Part shown: in pieces, positions 52,089 to 61,002 of the stretch | Layout: each line of letters opens with the position of its first letter | Position numbering within the stretch: the first letter of the stretch is position 1 | Source of the DNA: Legionella gratiana | GTDB taxonomy: Bacteria; Pseudomonadota; Gammaproteobacteria; Legionellales; Legionellaceae | Assembly (NCBI RefSeq): GCF_001467695.1 | Contig: NZ_LNYE01000001.1 | Span: 1-64,000 of the forward strand | Length of the DNA stretch: 64,000 bases | Direction of reading: 5' to 3' | Program-made: the position numbers and the translations under genes | The notes under the pieces: generated by a model | Told to the model about the DNA's origin: nothing | Database searches by the model: none | Seen by the model: the letters and a program-made list of their open reading frames with translations, nothing else

Positions 52089-52981
52089 TGAAAGCTTACA
52101 AAAAAGATATTTTGCCACATCAAGAATTTTATATAATCAGATTTACTAAAAGCTCGAGTCTACCTTATGCTCTTTTCATTCATGGTGGCCCTGGTCTCAA
52201 TTGTGGAACCATAGAGTATCTTATTGATCATCATAATTTATTTAATTCTCTCCAGTGCAATATTATTCTGTATGATCAACGAAATTGCGGTAAATCTAAT
52301 AAAATTAAAAAGTTAGTATTACAGCAAGATAATATAAATGATTTGCAAAAAATAATTCTATACCTTGATGACCATTTTAATCTTAACATCCATGCTTTGA
52401 TTGGACATAGTTATGGTGCAAAACTTCTTTTTGATTACTACAAAAATTATGAGTCGACCATCCCTGGTGTTTTTGTTTCTACCGCTCAATCAATACTAAC
52501 ACCTCGTTTGAATAATTTAATGCTAGACCTATCCTATCTGAAAAAAAGTAATTTAGAGTTATATAACAAAATATTAAATGAAATTAATAATCTTGACCTT
52601 AATAAAATCTGGGAACTATCAGAACAATTAACTCCAGTTTTCCAAGAAAATAAAGACAGACCTTATTTATATTGGGCCAATTTAGAATATTATAATTTGG
52701 TTCAAAATGCACAGAAAAAGATCAATCTACCATTGGATATGAACACGTTTATCAGTGTAAGAAAAGATCTTTATTCAAAAGAAGCCAATTTTTCTGTTAA
52801 TATTAATGAGCTTAAAATACGTAAATTATGGATAAATGGTTTTCACGATTTTGTCATGAACGGACACCAAATAGCATTGTCGAACATTCATGAAATTATA
52901 ACTTTCAATAAATCGTCTCACTACCCACATCTAGAAGAGAATGATCGTTTTAGTGAGCTTTTAAATGAATTTATTAAATAG
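52088..52981 (+). CDS. alpha/beta hydrolase (proline-iminopeptidase-like, S33 type)
   Basis: 297 residues. Oxyanion-loop HGGPG at 32-36, DQRNCGKS at 63-70, nucleophile elbow GHSYG with Ser108, an Asp at 254 (GFHDFV) and the final His at 278 or 281 (SHYPHLEE) complete the triad. There is no signal peptide, so it is cytoplasmic. The HGGPG and DQRGxGxS pattern is that of prolyl aminopeptidases and related lactonase or ester hydrolases; cap-domain substrate contacts cannot be inferred. It overlaps lvrR by one base and the binding-protein gene by 17, implying it acts with the sensor, for example by making or breaking its ligand. Confidence 0.88.
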   Translation: MKAYKKDILPHQEFYIIRFTKSSSLPYALFIHGGPGLNCGTIEYLIDHHNLFNSLQCNIILYDQRNCGKSNKIKKLVLQQDNINDLQKIILYLDDHFNLNIHALIGHSYGAKLLFDYYKNYESTIPGVFVSTAQSILTPRLNNLMLDLSYLKKSNLELYNKILNEINNLDLNKIWELSEQLTPVFQENKDRPYLYWANLEYYNLVQNAQKKINLPLDMNTFISVRKDLYSKEANFSVNINELKIRKLWINGFHDFVMNGHQIALSNIHEIITFNKSSHYPHLEENDRFSELLNEFIK

Positions 52982-54056
52982 CTCTAAGGCAATCATCTTA
53001 TTGTTTTCTATACTAATATCCCCTGTTGTTCACGCACAATCTAAAATTAAAATATGTTTGACCGGTAGGATTGTAGAAAATTTAAAATCATATGGTCAGT
53101 CTTTTTTAAATGCAGCATATCTTGCCAAAGAAGAAAATGATCTCTCTAACAAAGTTGTGATTAAGAGTTATTTTTATAATAACAGACCATTGGAGCCAAT
53201 GCATATTTATAATCAAATGGTAAATGACTCTTGCTCTGCAATTATTGGGTTTGAATATCTATCAGACTTGTTATTAGCTGTAAAAGAACAGAAAAATGAC
53301 ACCATTCCTATTTTTACTTCCTACGCTAGCACCACCAACTCTGATCAATTACCTAAGAATATTTTTATCTTTATGCCAAGCTATAATTACCAAGCTGAAA
53401 AAATGATGAGCTACTTACATGAGCGCTATAAAAATATAAACAACGTGTTGCTTATAACGGAAATTAACCGTGATGAGATGCTAAAGTATAAGGAAGTGTA
53501 TTCCAGCATTCTAAAAAAGGAACACGTACAATATTCTACATTTGATTTTCTAGAAAATGACAGCGATATAGAGGGAAAATTGAGCATTTTTTTGAATGAA
53601 CGAAAATATCAATATGTTTTTTTATTGTCAGGTGCAATAGCATCAGCAAAAATTGCCAATATTATGAATAACCATAGCACTGTTTTTATTGGCACAGAAA
53701 ACTTTGGTTCTTCAGTTAGTCAAACATTTTTTATGCGACTAAATGATAAAGTAATTCACTCTCATTTTATCCGCAATTTAGATTTTATACAGCCCTATGA
53801 TGCTTTAACTAAATTTGAAAATATTTATATTCAAAAATTCCATGAAAAACCCACTGTATTGGCAGCATACACTTATGATTCGATGAAGATTATTTTGAAA
53901 GCATTGAATAGAACCGGTATCGTCAATACAAACAGCATATTAAGTACTGATTATATTGGCATTACCGGGGCTTATTTAAATAATGGTCAATTTTATCGAT
54001 CGACCAATTACGTTATTTTATCAGTTAATAGCAATGGATATGCTTATGAAAAATAA
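52965..54056 (+). CDS. type-1 periplasmic ligand-binding protein (LivJ/LuxP/TorT-like)
   Basis: 363 residues with signal peptide (KAIILLFSILISPVVHA) and the two-lobed type-1 binding fold: IKICLTGRIVENLKSYGQSFLNAAYLAKEEN, CSAIIGFEYLSDLLLAV, FTSYASTTNSDQL, MMSYLHERYKNINNVLLIT, YQYVFLLSGAIASAKIA, LAAYTYDSMKIILKAL. These are read in short blocks. No ABC permease or ATPase genes accompany it; a hybrid kinase follows with overlapping frames. This is the arrangement of LuxP-LuxQ and TorT-TorS, where the binding protein presents ligand state to the kinase. It overlaps the kinase gene. Confidence 0.83.
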   Translation: MNLLNSSKAIILLFSILISPVVHAQSKIKICLTGRIVENLKSYGQSFLNAAYLAKEENDLSNKVVIKSYFYNNRPLEPMHIYNQMVNDSCSAIIGFEYLSDLLLAVKEQKNDTIPIFTSYASTTNSDQLPKNIFIFMPSYNYQAEKMMSYLHERYKNINNVLLITEINRDEMLKYKEVYSSILKKEHVQYSTFDFLENDSDIEGKLSIFLNERKYQYVFLLSGAIASAKIANIMNNHSTVFIGTENFGSSVSQTFFMRLNDKVIHSHFIRNLDFIQPYDALTKFENIYIQKFHEKPTVLAAYTYDSMKIILKALNRTGIVNTNSILSTDYIGITGAYLNNGQFYRSTNYVILSVNSNGYAYEK

Positions 54057-56151
54057 AAGCTCTTCAATCAAAGCAATTTTTATCAAGAAAATGGCATATT
54101 CTGCTCTAATCCAATTTATTATTTTTGGATTTATACTCATGCTTGCAAAAGATTATTTTCATAATCAGATGAGTGTCTTTTCCAGAAATTTAATTATTAA
54201 TGACTCATTTACCACTGATGAAATTGGTAGATATCAGCTTCTTAATAATAAGGATGCTCTTGATTTAGTCCTATACAATTTAGGTAATGAACGCAAACTA
54301 GACTCAATAAAATTTGTTCCTTTAAAAAATAAAATTGAAGATGTAGGTACTTGCGAAGAAAACAGCAAAAATAATTACCTTCTATGCAAAAAAGATAATG
54401 GGCAAATTTCCGGTATAACATTAATTAAAAATGATGAAAAGATATTGGGCTCGGTGGTTGCAAGTAAGCAATATAATTCTATCTATACTTTGCCAGTGTC
54501 CTATGGGCTTTTGTTAATTTTATTGATCGTACTTGGAATATTTCTTTTTAATTTCTTATTTCTATTCCTTTCTATGAGAAAAAAAATAGCAAACAATACC
54601 GAATACTTGCTTGATTTTATTTCATCACATCAAAGTAATAATGCTGTTGATTTTGCAAAAGTTGAAATTAATGAATATAGACAAATTGCTAATAAATTTA
54701 TTGATGAACATCGAGAAATAATCAATTTACAGAAAGAAAAAGCCTATTACGAGGTAAGAAAAAATATTGCTGAGCTTGTTGCTCACGATATCCGATCACC
54801 ATTAGCGGCAATAAACACCGCACTATCAGATGTAACATCGATTCCTGAAAATAAACGCATTATGATCAGAAATGCAGCTAAAAGAATCAATGATATTGCT
54901 AATAACCTACTCTTACAATCTAAAAATAATTTGCTTGACTGTAAAAGTAGTGAAATATATATGAATAATTCTCCAGAATTAATATTTGTAGTTTTAGATA
55001 ATATCGTTGCAGAAAAAAGATATGAATATTACGCAACCAAAATCCAAATCAACTTACTTGGGTCCGACCACTCATATAATTGTTTTTCTAAGATACACCC
55101 TGATTCTTTTAAGCGCGTTCTATCTAATCTCATTAATAATGGTATTGAGGCAGTTAATTCTAATGGCTCTATTATTATCTCTCTAACATGCAATACTACG
55201 CATGTCGAAATTATTATTGAAGATAATGGCTGCGGCATTCCTCCCGATATCTTGCCAAAGGTTACAGAGCAAGGATTTAGCTTTAATAAGAAAACTGGTG
55301 CTGGTTTTGGTTTATCTTATGCTAAACAATATTTAGAGCAGATCAATGGTTCAATGCATATTCACTCTGAAGAAAAAGTTGGGACAAAAATTCATATCAC
55401 TCTAATTAGGTCTAACCCCCCTAGTTGGTTCTGTGACTCAATGAATATTAGGTATGGTACTAATATTGTCGTATTAGATGACGATATATCCATCCATGAC
55501 GCATGGAATGAACGGTTTTCAAATATTTCACACGTTAAAATGTTTCATTTTTATAACGCGATCGACTTAGTTCAGTATAAAGTTGATCCAAAAACTCCAA
55601 TATTATATTTAGTGGATTATGAGTTGCTCGCTGATATTAAAAATGGTTTAGATGTGATTGAAGAGCTTAATTTAAATGGTAAAGCTATTTTAGTTACCAG
55701 TTGCTTTGAAGATATTGCTATACGAAATCGATGTGAAAATATTGGCGTTAAAATCATACCAAAATCTTATGTACCTTATATTAAAATTATTGAGACTCCA
55801 GAGAAAGAACTTATAAATACGGTGGTTTTTATTGATGATGATGAAATGATGCGAATGACTTGGATCTTTGCGGCTGAAGAGGCTGGACAAAGTATTTCAA
55901 CCTATTCGTCATTTGATGAGTTCGTAAATGAAATAAATAATTATTGTAAGAATACTCTTATTTATATTGACTCAGATCTAGGAAACAATGTTAGAGGCGA
56001 GGATTGCGCAAAACTCCTTTTTGATAAGGGGTTTATTGACGTTCATCTTGCCACTGGCCATTCGCGAGATCGATTTCGCCAAGTGCCATGGATTAAAACA
56101 ATTGTTGGTAAAGAGCCACCTTTTCAATTTGCACACGGGAATTCAACATGA
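54046..56151 (+). CDS. hybrid sensor histidine kinase with two receiver domains
   Basis: About 701 residues from ATG 54046; in-frame ATGs at 54034 and 54040 are alternatives. Helix 1 (residues 11-33), a periplasmic domain of about 110 residues, helix 2 (about 148-175), and a linker lead to the H-box AHDIRSPL with His247. The HATPase core has NLINNGIEAV, EDNGCGIPPD and GAGFGLSYAK. Two receivers follow: the first with LDDD, VDY and PKS, the second with IDDD, IDSD, ATGH and GKE; both keep the phospho-acceptor Asp and the Lys. Tandem receivers suggest phosphate storage or a multi-step relay. It overlaps both neighbours. Confidence 0.92.
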   Translation: MKNKSSSIKAIFIKKMAYSALIQFIIFGFILMLAKDYFHNQMSVFSRNLIINDSFTTDEIGRYQLLNNKDALDLVLYNLGNERKLDSIKFVPLKNKIEDVGTCEENSKNNYLLCKKDNGQISGITLIKNDEKILGSVVASKQYNSIYTLPVSYGLLLILLIVLGIFLFNFLFLFLSMRKKIANNTEYLLDFISSHQSNNAVDFAKVEINEYRQIANKFIDEHREIINLQKEKAYYEVRKNIAELVAHDIRSPLAAINTALSDVTSIPENKRIMIRNAAKRINDIANNLLLQSKNNLLDCKSSEIYMNNSPELIFVVLDNIVAEKRYEYYATKIQINLLGSDHSYNCFSKIHPDSFKRVLSNLINNGIEAVNSNGSIIISLTCNTTHVEIIIEDNGCGIPPDILPKVTEQGFSFNKKTGAGFGLSYAKQYLEQINGSMHIHSEEKVGTKIHITLIRSNPPSWFCDSMNIRYGTNIVVLDDDISIHDAWNERFSNISHVKMFHFYNAIDLVQYKVDPKTPILYLVDYELLADIKNGLDVIEELNLNGKAILVTSCFEDIAIRNRCENIGVKIIPKSYVPYIKIIETPEKELINTVVFIDDDEMMRMTWIFAAEEAGQSISTYSSFDEFVNEINNYCKNTLIYIDSDLGNNVRGEDCAKLLFDKGFIDVHLATGHSRDRFRQVPWIKTIVGKEPPFQFAHGNST

Positions 56152-56375
56152 ACTCTACGGATAAAGATAAATTAAAACACGATTTTTTAAACTCAATTGT
56201 TATCATCAACAGCATGACAAAATCTGCTTCGAGTTTCATGAATACAATTTCACAGTCAATGGATACCGTCGATATTAACCAAAAGCAGATGGAAAAATTT
56301 TTATATTCTATGAGCGCTATACGTGAGCAAACTTCAAAGATTGAAAATTATTTTTTATCTCTTTTTAATGAATAA
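56148..56375 (+). CDS. small helical protein with a histidine box (candidate phosphotransfer protein)
   Basis: 75 residues starting in an ATGA overlap with the kinase gene. DKLKHDFLNSIVIINSMTKSA around His11 looks like the H-box helix of DHp/Spo0B-type or short HisKA-like domains (HDFLN), followed by a second amphipathic helix (INQKQMEKFLYSMSAIREQTSKIENYFLSLF). Two helices of this size could form a dimeric four-helix bundle that passes phosphate between receivers. It lacks an ATPase domain. The role is inference from motif and operon position; the convergent response regulator would be the natural partner. Confidence 0.6.
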   Translation: MNSTDKDKLKHDFLNSIVIINSMTKSASSFMNTISQSMDTVDINQKQMEKFLYSMSAIREQTSKIENYFLSLFNE

Positions 56376-56385
56376 TTGTGACAAA

Positions 56386-57378
56386 TTATCTCTCTGCTAG
56401 ATATGAGGAATATGAAACCACCCTTCCCCAATCTATAGAATCAGTTAAATGATCTTTGGTAATACTGTAGTAGTAATTGTTATCTAGCTTTTGCGCATCA
56501 AATAAATAGTTAATCCACTCAGCTATTGGTTTTTTATATTCTTTTTCTGATAACAAGAATAATATTTTCTCTTTTTTTGTAACAGCGGCCATGGTCTGTT
56601 CGGGTAGCTCATATCCCCGCATTAAATCTAATTGATCTGACAGCTCTTTTACGTGTCTAAGGATAAGCCATGTAGGTTTGGCGTCTTTGTCAAGAAATAA
56701 AAAACTACCTGAGTTATCAACTAGATAATACTCAACAGCCTGTGCTTGTATTAGAACACTAGCAAATAATTTTTGATATAATTCATTATCAAATAAATTA
56801 TTAATGGAGTTTTCATACGCATTAACTATATTTTTTGTTAACTCTCTGAAATAGCGCTGAGTTAGGTCATCCACAGCTAATGTAATTTCTGGATATAGAT
56901 TTTCACTTGTCTTGAGTATAAATTTATCAATTAAACCGTGATTGAAAGCTTTTATCGCAGTATCTTTATCTGCTTCAGCCGTTAGCATAATTTTAAAGAT
57001 TTTTTTCTCTTTAATTTTTTTGCAAAATTCAATTCCGTTAATACCGGGCATTTGATAGTCCACAACTAACAATGGTGCATTCTCAAACCTTGCTTTATGA
57101 TAAAGCTGATTTAACATGTTACTAACATCAAAGCCAATAACTCGATCATTAGTAGTATCTAAATTCACATCATTCATTAATTTGAAAATTGATTGGGTGA
57201 TATCTTGACAATCGTTATCAATAAGATGAAAAGCCATATCTGAGCTTGTAAGTGTTAGTATATTAAACTTTTGGCCAAATTCTAAATCTAACGCATCCAA
57301 AAATGCTCTGTTATCATCTAAAAAAATGACTTTTATCGGATGATAAAAACAGGTAGGTCTTGCATCAATAATAGTCAT
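56386..57378 (-). CDS. response regulator with novel output domain
   Basis: 330 residues. Residues 15-165 form a receiver: acidic pair D21-D22, phospho-acceptor D107 (LVVDYQMPG), T133 (MLTAEA) and K156 (ILKTSE). A helical insertion of about 50 residues lies between the second strand and D107. The C-terminal half (170-330) has no recognised DNA-binding or enzymatic motif (FRELTKNIVNAYENSINNLF...EYYLVDNSGSFLFLDKDAKPTW...LFDAQKLDNNYYYSI) and contains a PAS-like stretch. It converges on the kinase operon with ten bases between stops and is thus under separate promoter control. Confidence 0.85.
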   Translation of the reverse strand: MTIIDARPTCFYHPIKVIFLDDNRAFLDALDLEFGQKFNILTLTSSDMAFHLIDNDCQDITQSIFKLMNDVNLDTTNDRVIGFDVSNMLNQLYHKARFENAPLLVVDYQMPGINGIEFCKKIKEKKIFKIMLTAEADKDTAIKAFNHGLIDKFILKTSENLYPEITLAVDDLTQRYFRELTKNIVNAYENSINNLFDNELYQKLFASVLIQAQAVEYYLVDNSGSFLFLDKDAKPTWLILRHVKELSDQLDLMRGYELPEQTMAAVTKKEKILFLLSEKEYKKPIAEWINYLFDAQKLDNNYYYSITKDHLTDSIDWGRVVSYSSYLAER

Positions 57379-58678
57379 ATAGTAATTCCTCTACGTTACA
57401 GCCACAATTGCATCACCCATGATAAGTTGCCAATATTTCAGACCTTTAATTATAATGTATTGCTGTTAAGAAAAAATAATTAACATGGATGTCGCCCTGT
57501 ATAATAAATGATTCTTCAAGTTTTTTCCTCCCAAATTTTATATTTAATCACTTAAGTTATTGAGATTTATGTTTTTCCGATTAAGTTAGAATCCTTTCTT
57601 GTTAATCTTCTTCAATTTACTCTAGAATTTTCTTTCTCATAAATCTACACCATTCCACAACCGTTAATTAAAGAATTAATTATATTTTTATTATTTATAA
57701 TCAATGAGTTAACGATATTATCCCCCGGGGACAATTTATTAAATCGATAATCCATAACAGTGGTCCCGTGAAATTTAAAGTGCCATTAAAACAGATCCAG
57801 GATTAAATTTAATAAAATTCAAACGGCCCAAAACAAAAAAATATCAAAGACAATTAAGAGCATCACAAACCCTTTAAAATTTAGCACACTAAAGCCTCAC
57901 GTTACGATTGAACTGCTTTTTCTAGGATTAATGTAATAGCCATTGCTTCAACATTAAAAAGCCTGATTAAATTAGGAGAATAAATTTAGTAGAGAAATCC
58001 ATCTATTCCATCAAAATAAAAGATTTAATATAATGCCCTGAGAGATATAGGACTATTGTTAAATAGGTTATTGAAAAATAACAAACGACACAACCATTTA
58101 TCTTGATAATAAGCGCATAGCTATAAAAAAGATTTGTCCACTTAATCAAAAACACAAATCTCAGCCAAACAATATATTCTTCGCCATGGGTAAAGATAGA
58201 TAAAACAGATAACTCTATACGAAGACTAATATTACCAACATATATTGCTTAACAATCAATATTCTAAATATGAATTAATCATATACACTGGCGCAGATGG
58301 GAAAACAGTTCTTTTATTTTTGACATTTAGCTTACTAAAGGAGCCGTCATTCATCAGATAATGAGATGCTCTATTTATAGAAAGTAATTTATTACAATTA
58401 AAAATGATATCTAAAACATGAAAATAACATTATCTTATATCCATTCTCGAATTTAGGATATTATCAAAATAAGTCAATAACTTACTCGTAAAAATGCAAA
58501 AAGTATAATTTAATGTAACTTTTGCAATATTACTCTGTCTTCAAGATAAACACATCTATTTGATAGTTGGGCGGTTAGTATAAACGCGCACAAAACGCTG
58601 GAATAATTATTTTACAAAAATTCACAATGCGAGATACTAATCAAAATTTTAAAGGTACTAGAGTAAAAATCCAGTATC
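57379..58678. other. 1.3 kb AT-rich region without genes
   Basis: No supported gene on either strand. It must hold the promoter of the response-regulator gene near 57379-57480. A sharp GC-rich palindrome CCCCGGGG at 57723-57730 (within TATCCCCCGGGGACA) stands out in AT-rich DNA. The rest may be a replication or partition control region, or decayed sequence. No canonical parS (TGTTTCACGTGAAACA) was seen. Confidence 0.5.
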
Positions 58679-58873
58679 TGTCAGAAGTTTCCGACATTAG
58701 AAAATGTGGATAAAAGCTAAAAACACCCCATAAAGCTACACCATTACCATATACCTACACCATGACCTCCCATAAAGCCACACATGAAATTTTAAGTCCC
58801 ATTAATCCCCATATTACTACACACAAAAACTCATAAACCTACACTATCAATCCCAAATAAATACACAATAGCT
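58679..58873. other. candidate replication origin: DnaA box plus iteron-like direct repeats
   Basis: A perfect DnaA box TGTGGATAA (58705-58713) is preceded by an imperfect palindrome (58679-58696, TGTCAGAAGTTTCCGACA) and followed by six related repeats with consensus CCATAAAnCTACACCAT, starting at 58728, 58747, 58770, 58809, 58831 and 58854. Spacing is 19, 23, 39, 22 and 23 bases, close to two helical turns with one probable lost copy. AT-rich DNA follows up to parA. This is the structure of an iteron origin bound by a Rep_3 initiator, which is encoded 2.5 kb downstream. The repeats could alternatively be a partition site. Confidence 0.65.
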
Positions 58874-59064
58874 CTTATATAAATCATTTAAAATCATATG
58901 GTTATGATGTTTTTATTTGATGAACTTATGAATAGAAGAAAAAAGATATATATTTTCCTTTTTTTAGAATTAAGATGAATAGTACAAATTACCGCTTGCA
59001 AATTTGTTTCAATAAAGTTAGTCTAAAAAAATAGTACAAAGCACCTTATTGCAAAGGGGGATGG

Positions 59065-59979
59065 ATGAAAGTAATTACAACAGCCGGAAACAAAGGAGGG
59101 ATTGGCAAATCAACTATTGCTCTCACTCTTGCACAATATCTAGCTAAATGTAAAAACATGAAAGGGGCCTTTATCGATTTAGACCCACAAGGCAACTCTT
59201 CATCTAGCTTAATTCCGACTACAAGAGATCCAGCTCACCCAACTGGTTACATGCCTAAAGCACATCCAGAGTGGGATCCAAACAACTTACCAGAAGATGA
59301 TCCTCATTGGGATGGAGTTAGTAGTATTGCAGATATATTCATAGGTAAATCTATTTATCCATATCCAACATGGGTTGACAATTTACATTGTTTTCCTTCT
59401 TTTGCTTCATTATTGGAAGATGCACAACGTGTTCTAAAAGTTGATGTAAAAGAAAAGGTTATAAATCGTCTTAAAGAATTTACCGAAATGCTATCAACCC
59501 ACAGTGATTACCAATTTGTTATTATTGATACGAATCCACAGTTTGGCCCACTAACAATGGCAGGGTTGCGAGCAGCAACTCATGGACTATTGCCAACTGA
59601 ACTTGAACAATATGGTATTAATGGAACCATAGGCATGATCCAAGCAATTTCACAAGAGCAACTTAGAAGAGTGAAAGACGATACTATTAAAATAGCGGGA
59701 ATTTTACCTAACCAAGTTCGTAAAACAGCAGTACATACTAAGTTCCTTAATGATTTGCGTTCAATAGAAAAATCAGAAGAATGGTTATTACCTCCTATAG
59801 CCCAAAGAACCATTTATTCAGAATTGGTAGTAGAGGATGCAAAACCTAATTGTGTATTTAACTTACCACAAACACATCTCGCTAGAATTGAAAGTGAGAA
59901 ATGGTGCTCTTATGTATATGACAGGGTATTTCATAATGTATACAACAAAATAGAAGAAAAGGAGGCTTCCTATGGTTAG
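59065..59979 (+). CDS. parA: ParA partition ATPase
   Basis: 304 residues. Deviant Walker A KGGIGKST at 10-17, switch I IDLDPQGNSSSS, and Walker B FVIIDTNPQFGPLT. No N-terminal helix-turn-helix, so a type Ib-like ParA that segregates the plasmid by dynamic binding to the nucleoid. An insert of about 50 residues rich in Pro, Asp and Trp (HPEWDPNNLPEDDPHWDG) follows switch I. The start has AAGGGGG ahead; another ATG at 59061 is out of frame. Overlaps parB by eight bases. Confidence 0.95.
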   Translation: MKVITTAGNKGGIGKSTIALTLAQYLAKCKNMKGAFIDLDPQGNSSSSLIPTTRDPAHPTGYMPKAHPEWDPNNLPEDDPHWDGVSSIADIFIGKSIYPYPTWVDNLHCFPSFASLLEDAQRVLKVDVKEKVINRLKEFTEMLSTHSDYQFVIIDTNPQFGPLTMAGLRAATHGLLPTELEQYGINGTIGMIQAISQEQLRRVKDDTIKIAGILPNQVRKTAVHTKFLNDLRSIEKSEEWLLPPIAQRTIYSELVVEDAKPNCVFNLPQTHLARIESEKWCSYVYDRVFHNVYNKIEEKEASYG

Positions 59980-60997
59980 TAAATTCAAACTGAATTCAGT
60001 TAAAACTGGAGAGACAAAGGATGCCATATCAAGAACACTGGCAATTGCCAATGATTATGCTGGGGAACTGTCAATAGAAGTATTGTCCTTAGATAAAATA
60101 GAACTTGATCCGGAAAACAATCGTGAACTAGCACTAACACTTCATGATGCAATAAATGGAATAGATCCCTCTGATCCTGAATATACAAAAAAGAAAAATG
60201 ATTGGAAATCGCTTGAGTCATTAGCAAAAACTATACTAGATGATCAGTTAATTAACCCCATATTTGTATACAGATTTGGGAACAAATGTCGTTTAATCGC
60301 TGGTGAACGTAGAACCTTGGCCTCAGCGATTGCCGGTAAAAAGGAAATTATAGCAAGAATTGCAAGTCAACGACCTGTTGGTTCAAAGTTAAGAGTTCTA
60401 CAGTGGATTGAGAATAATGAGCGTGTAGACTTATCTCTGGCTGAAAGAGTTGCGAGTATTGAGGCTATTGTTAAAGAGTATTTAAACGAAAATAAAGAAA
60501 AAAGTGATAGCGAGAAAATAACATCAAAAGTATTAAGTGATTTAACGGGAATGTCTATAACACAATCTCGAAGATATATTCTGATTTTGCAAGCTAGTCC
60601 AGAGATAAAGCAGGCGATTGCTGAAGGAAAAATAGAGAATGTAAAATTAATTGAATTAATTATTTCAGTTGAAAACGCAGAACATCAACAAGTTCTCTTA
60701 AAGGCAGCCATAGAAAATCTATCCTTTGATGCAATTGTAAAGCTAAAAAAAGAACTTGAATTTTCGTTAGTTACAAAAAAAGAAATAAGAGGACGTAAAC
60801 AATTAAATGTTAGTTTAGGTAAGGTAAAACCCAATATTGCCAAAATTATCTTTGATGCCTTAGTTTCAAGCAACATTCTACACGAGAGCATCGTCGAGCA
60901 AATGAATATGTTAAGCAATAATGTCCAATGGAATAATGGTAAGTCAGTTGAGGAGTGCTTTAAAAAAATAATTCCTCTAATTGCTCAGGAAGTGTGA
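59972..60997 (+). CDS. parB: ParB-family partition protein, plasmid type
   Basis: 341 residues. The N-terminal ParB domain is recognisable through LSLDKIELDPENNRE, SLESLAKTILDDQLINPIFVY and CRLIAGERRTLASAIAGKKEI (the GERR box). The helix-turn-helix lies at about 180-205 (KVLSDLTGMSITQSRRYILIL). The canonical ENIQR motif is replaced by ENNERVDLSLAERV. It overlaps parA, its probable partner. It differs clearly from the second ParB at 62583, which has the canonical motifs. Confidence 0.9.
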   Translation: MVSKFKLNSVKTGETKDAISRTLAIANDYAGELSIEVLSLDKIELDPENNRELALTLHDAINGIDPSDPEYTKKKNDWKSLESLAKTILDDQLINPIFVYRFGNKCRLIAGERRTLASAIAGKKEIIARIASQRPVGSKLRVLQWIENNERVDLSLAERVASIEAIVKEYLNENKEKSDSEKITSKVLSDLTGMSITQSRRYILILQASPEIKQAIAEGKIENVKLIELIISVENAEHQQVLLKAAIENLSFDAIVKLKKELEFSLVTKKEIRGRKQLNVSLGKVKPNIAKIIFDALVSSNILHESIVEQMNMLSNNVQWNNGKSVEECFKKIIPLIAQEV

Positions 60998-61002
60998 TTA
61001 AA

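Noticed and set aside
51438-57378. Lqs-type quorum-sensing locus of Legionella
   Set aside because: No LqsA-like PLP-dependent autoinducer synthase or HdeD homologue is present, and the binding protein and double-receiver kinase are not part of Lqs.
58728-58873. CRISPR-like array
   Set aside because: Repeats are short, imperfect and nearly contiguous at about 22-base steps without unique spacers; this fits iterons.
57379-59064. Canonical parS site for the Spo0J-type ParB
   Set aside because: No match to TGTTTCACGTGAAACA was seen in the intergenic region.
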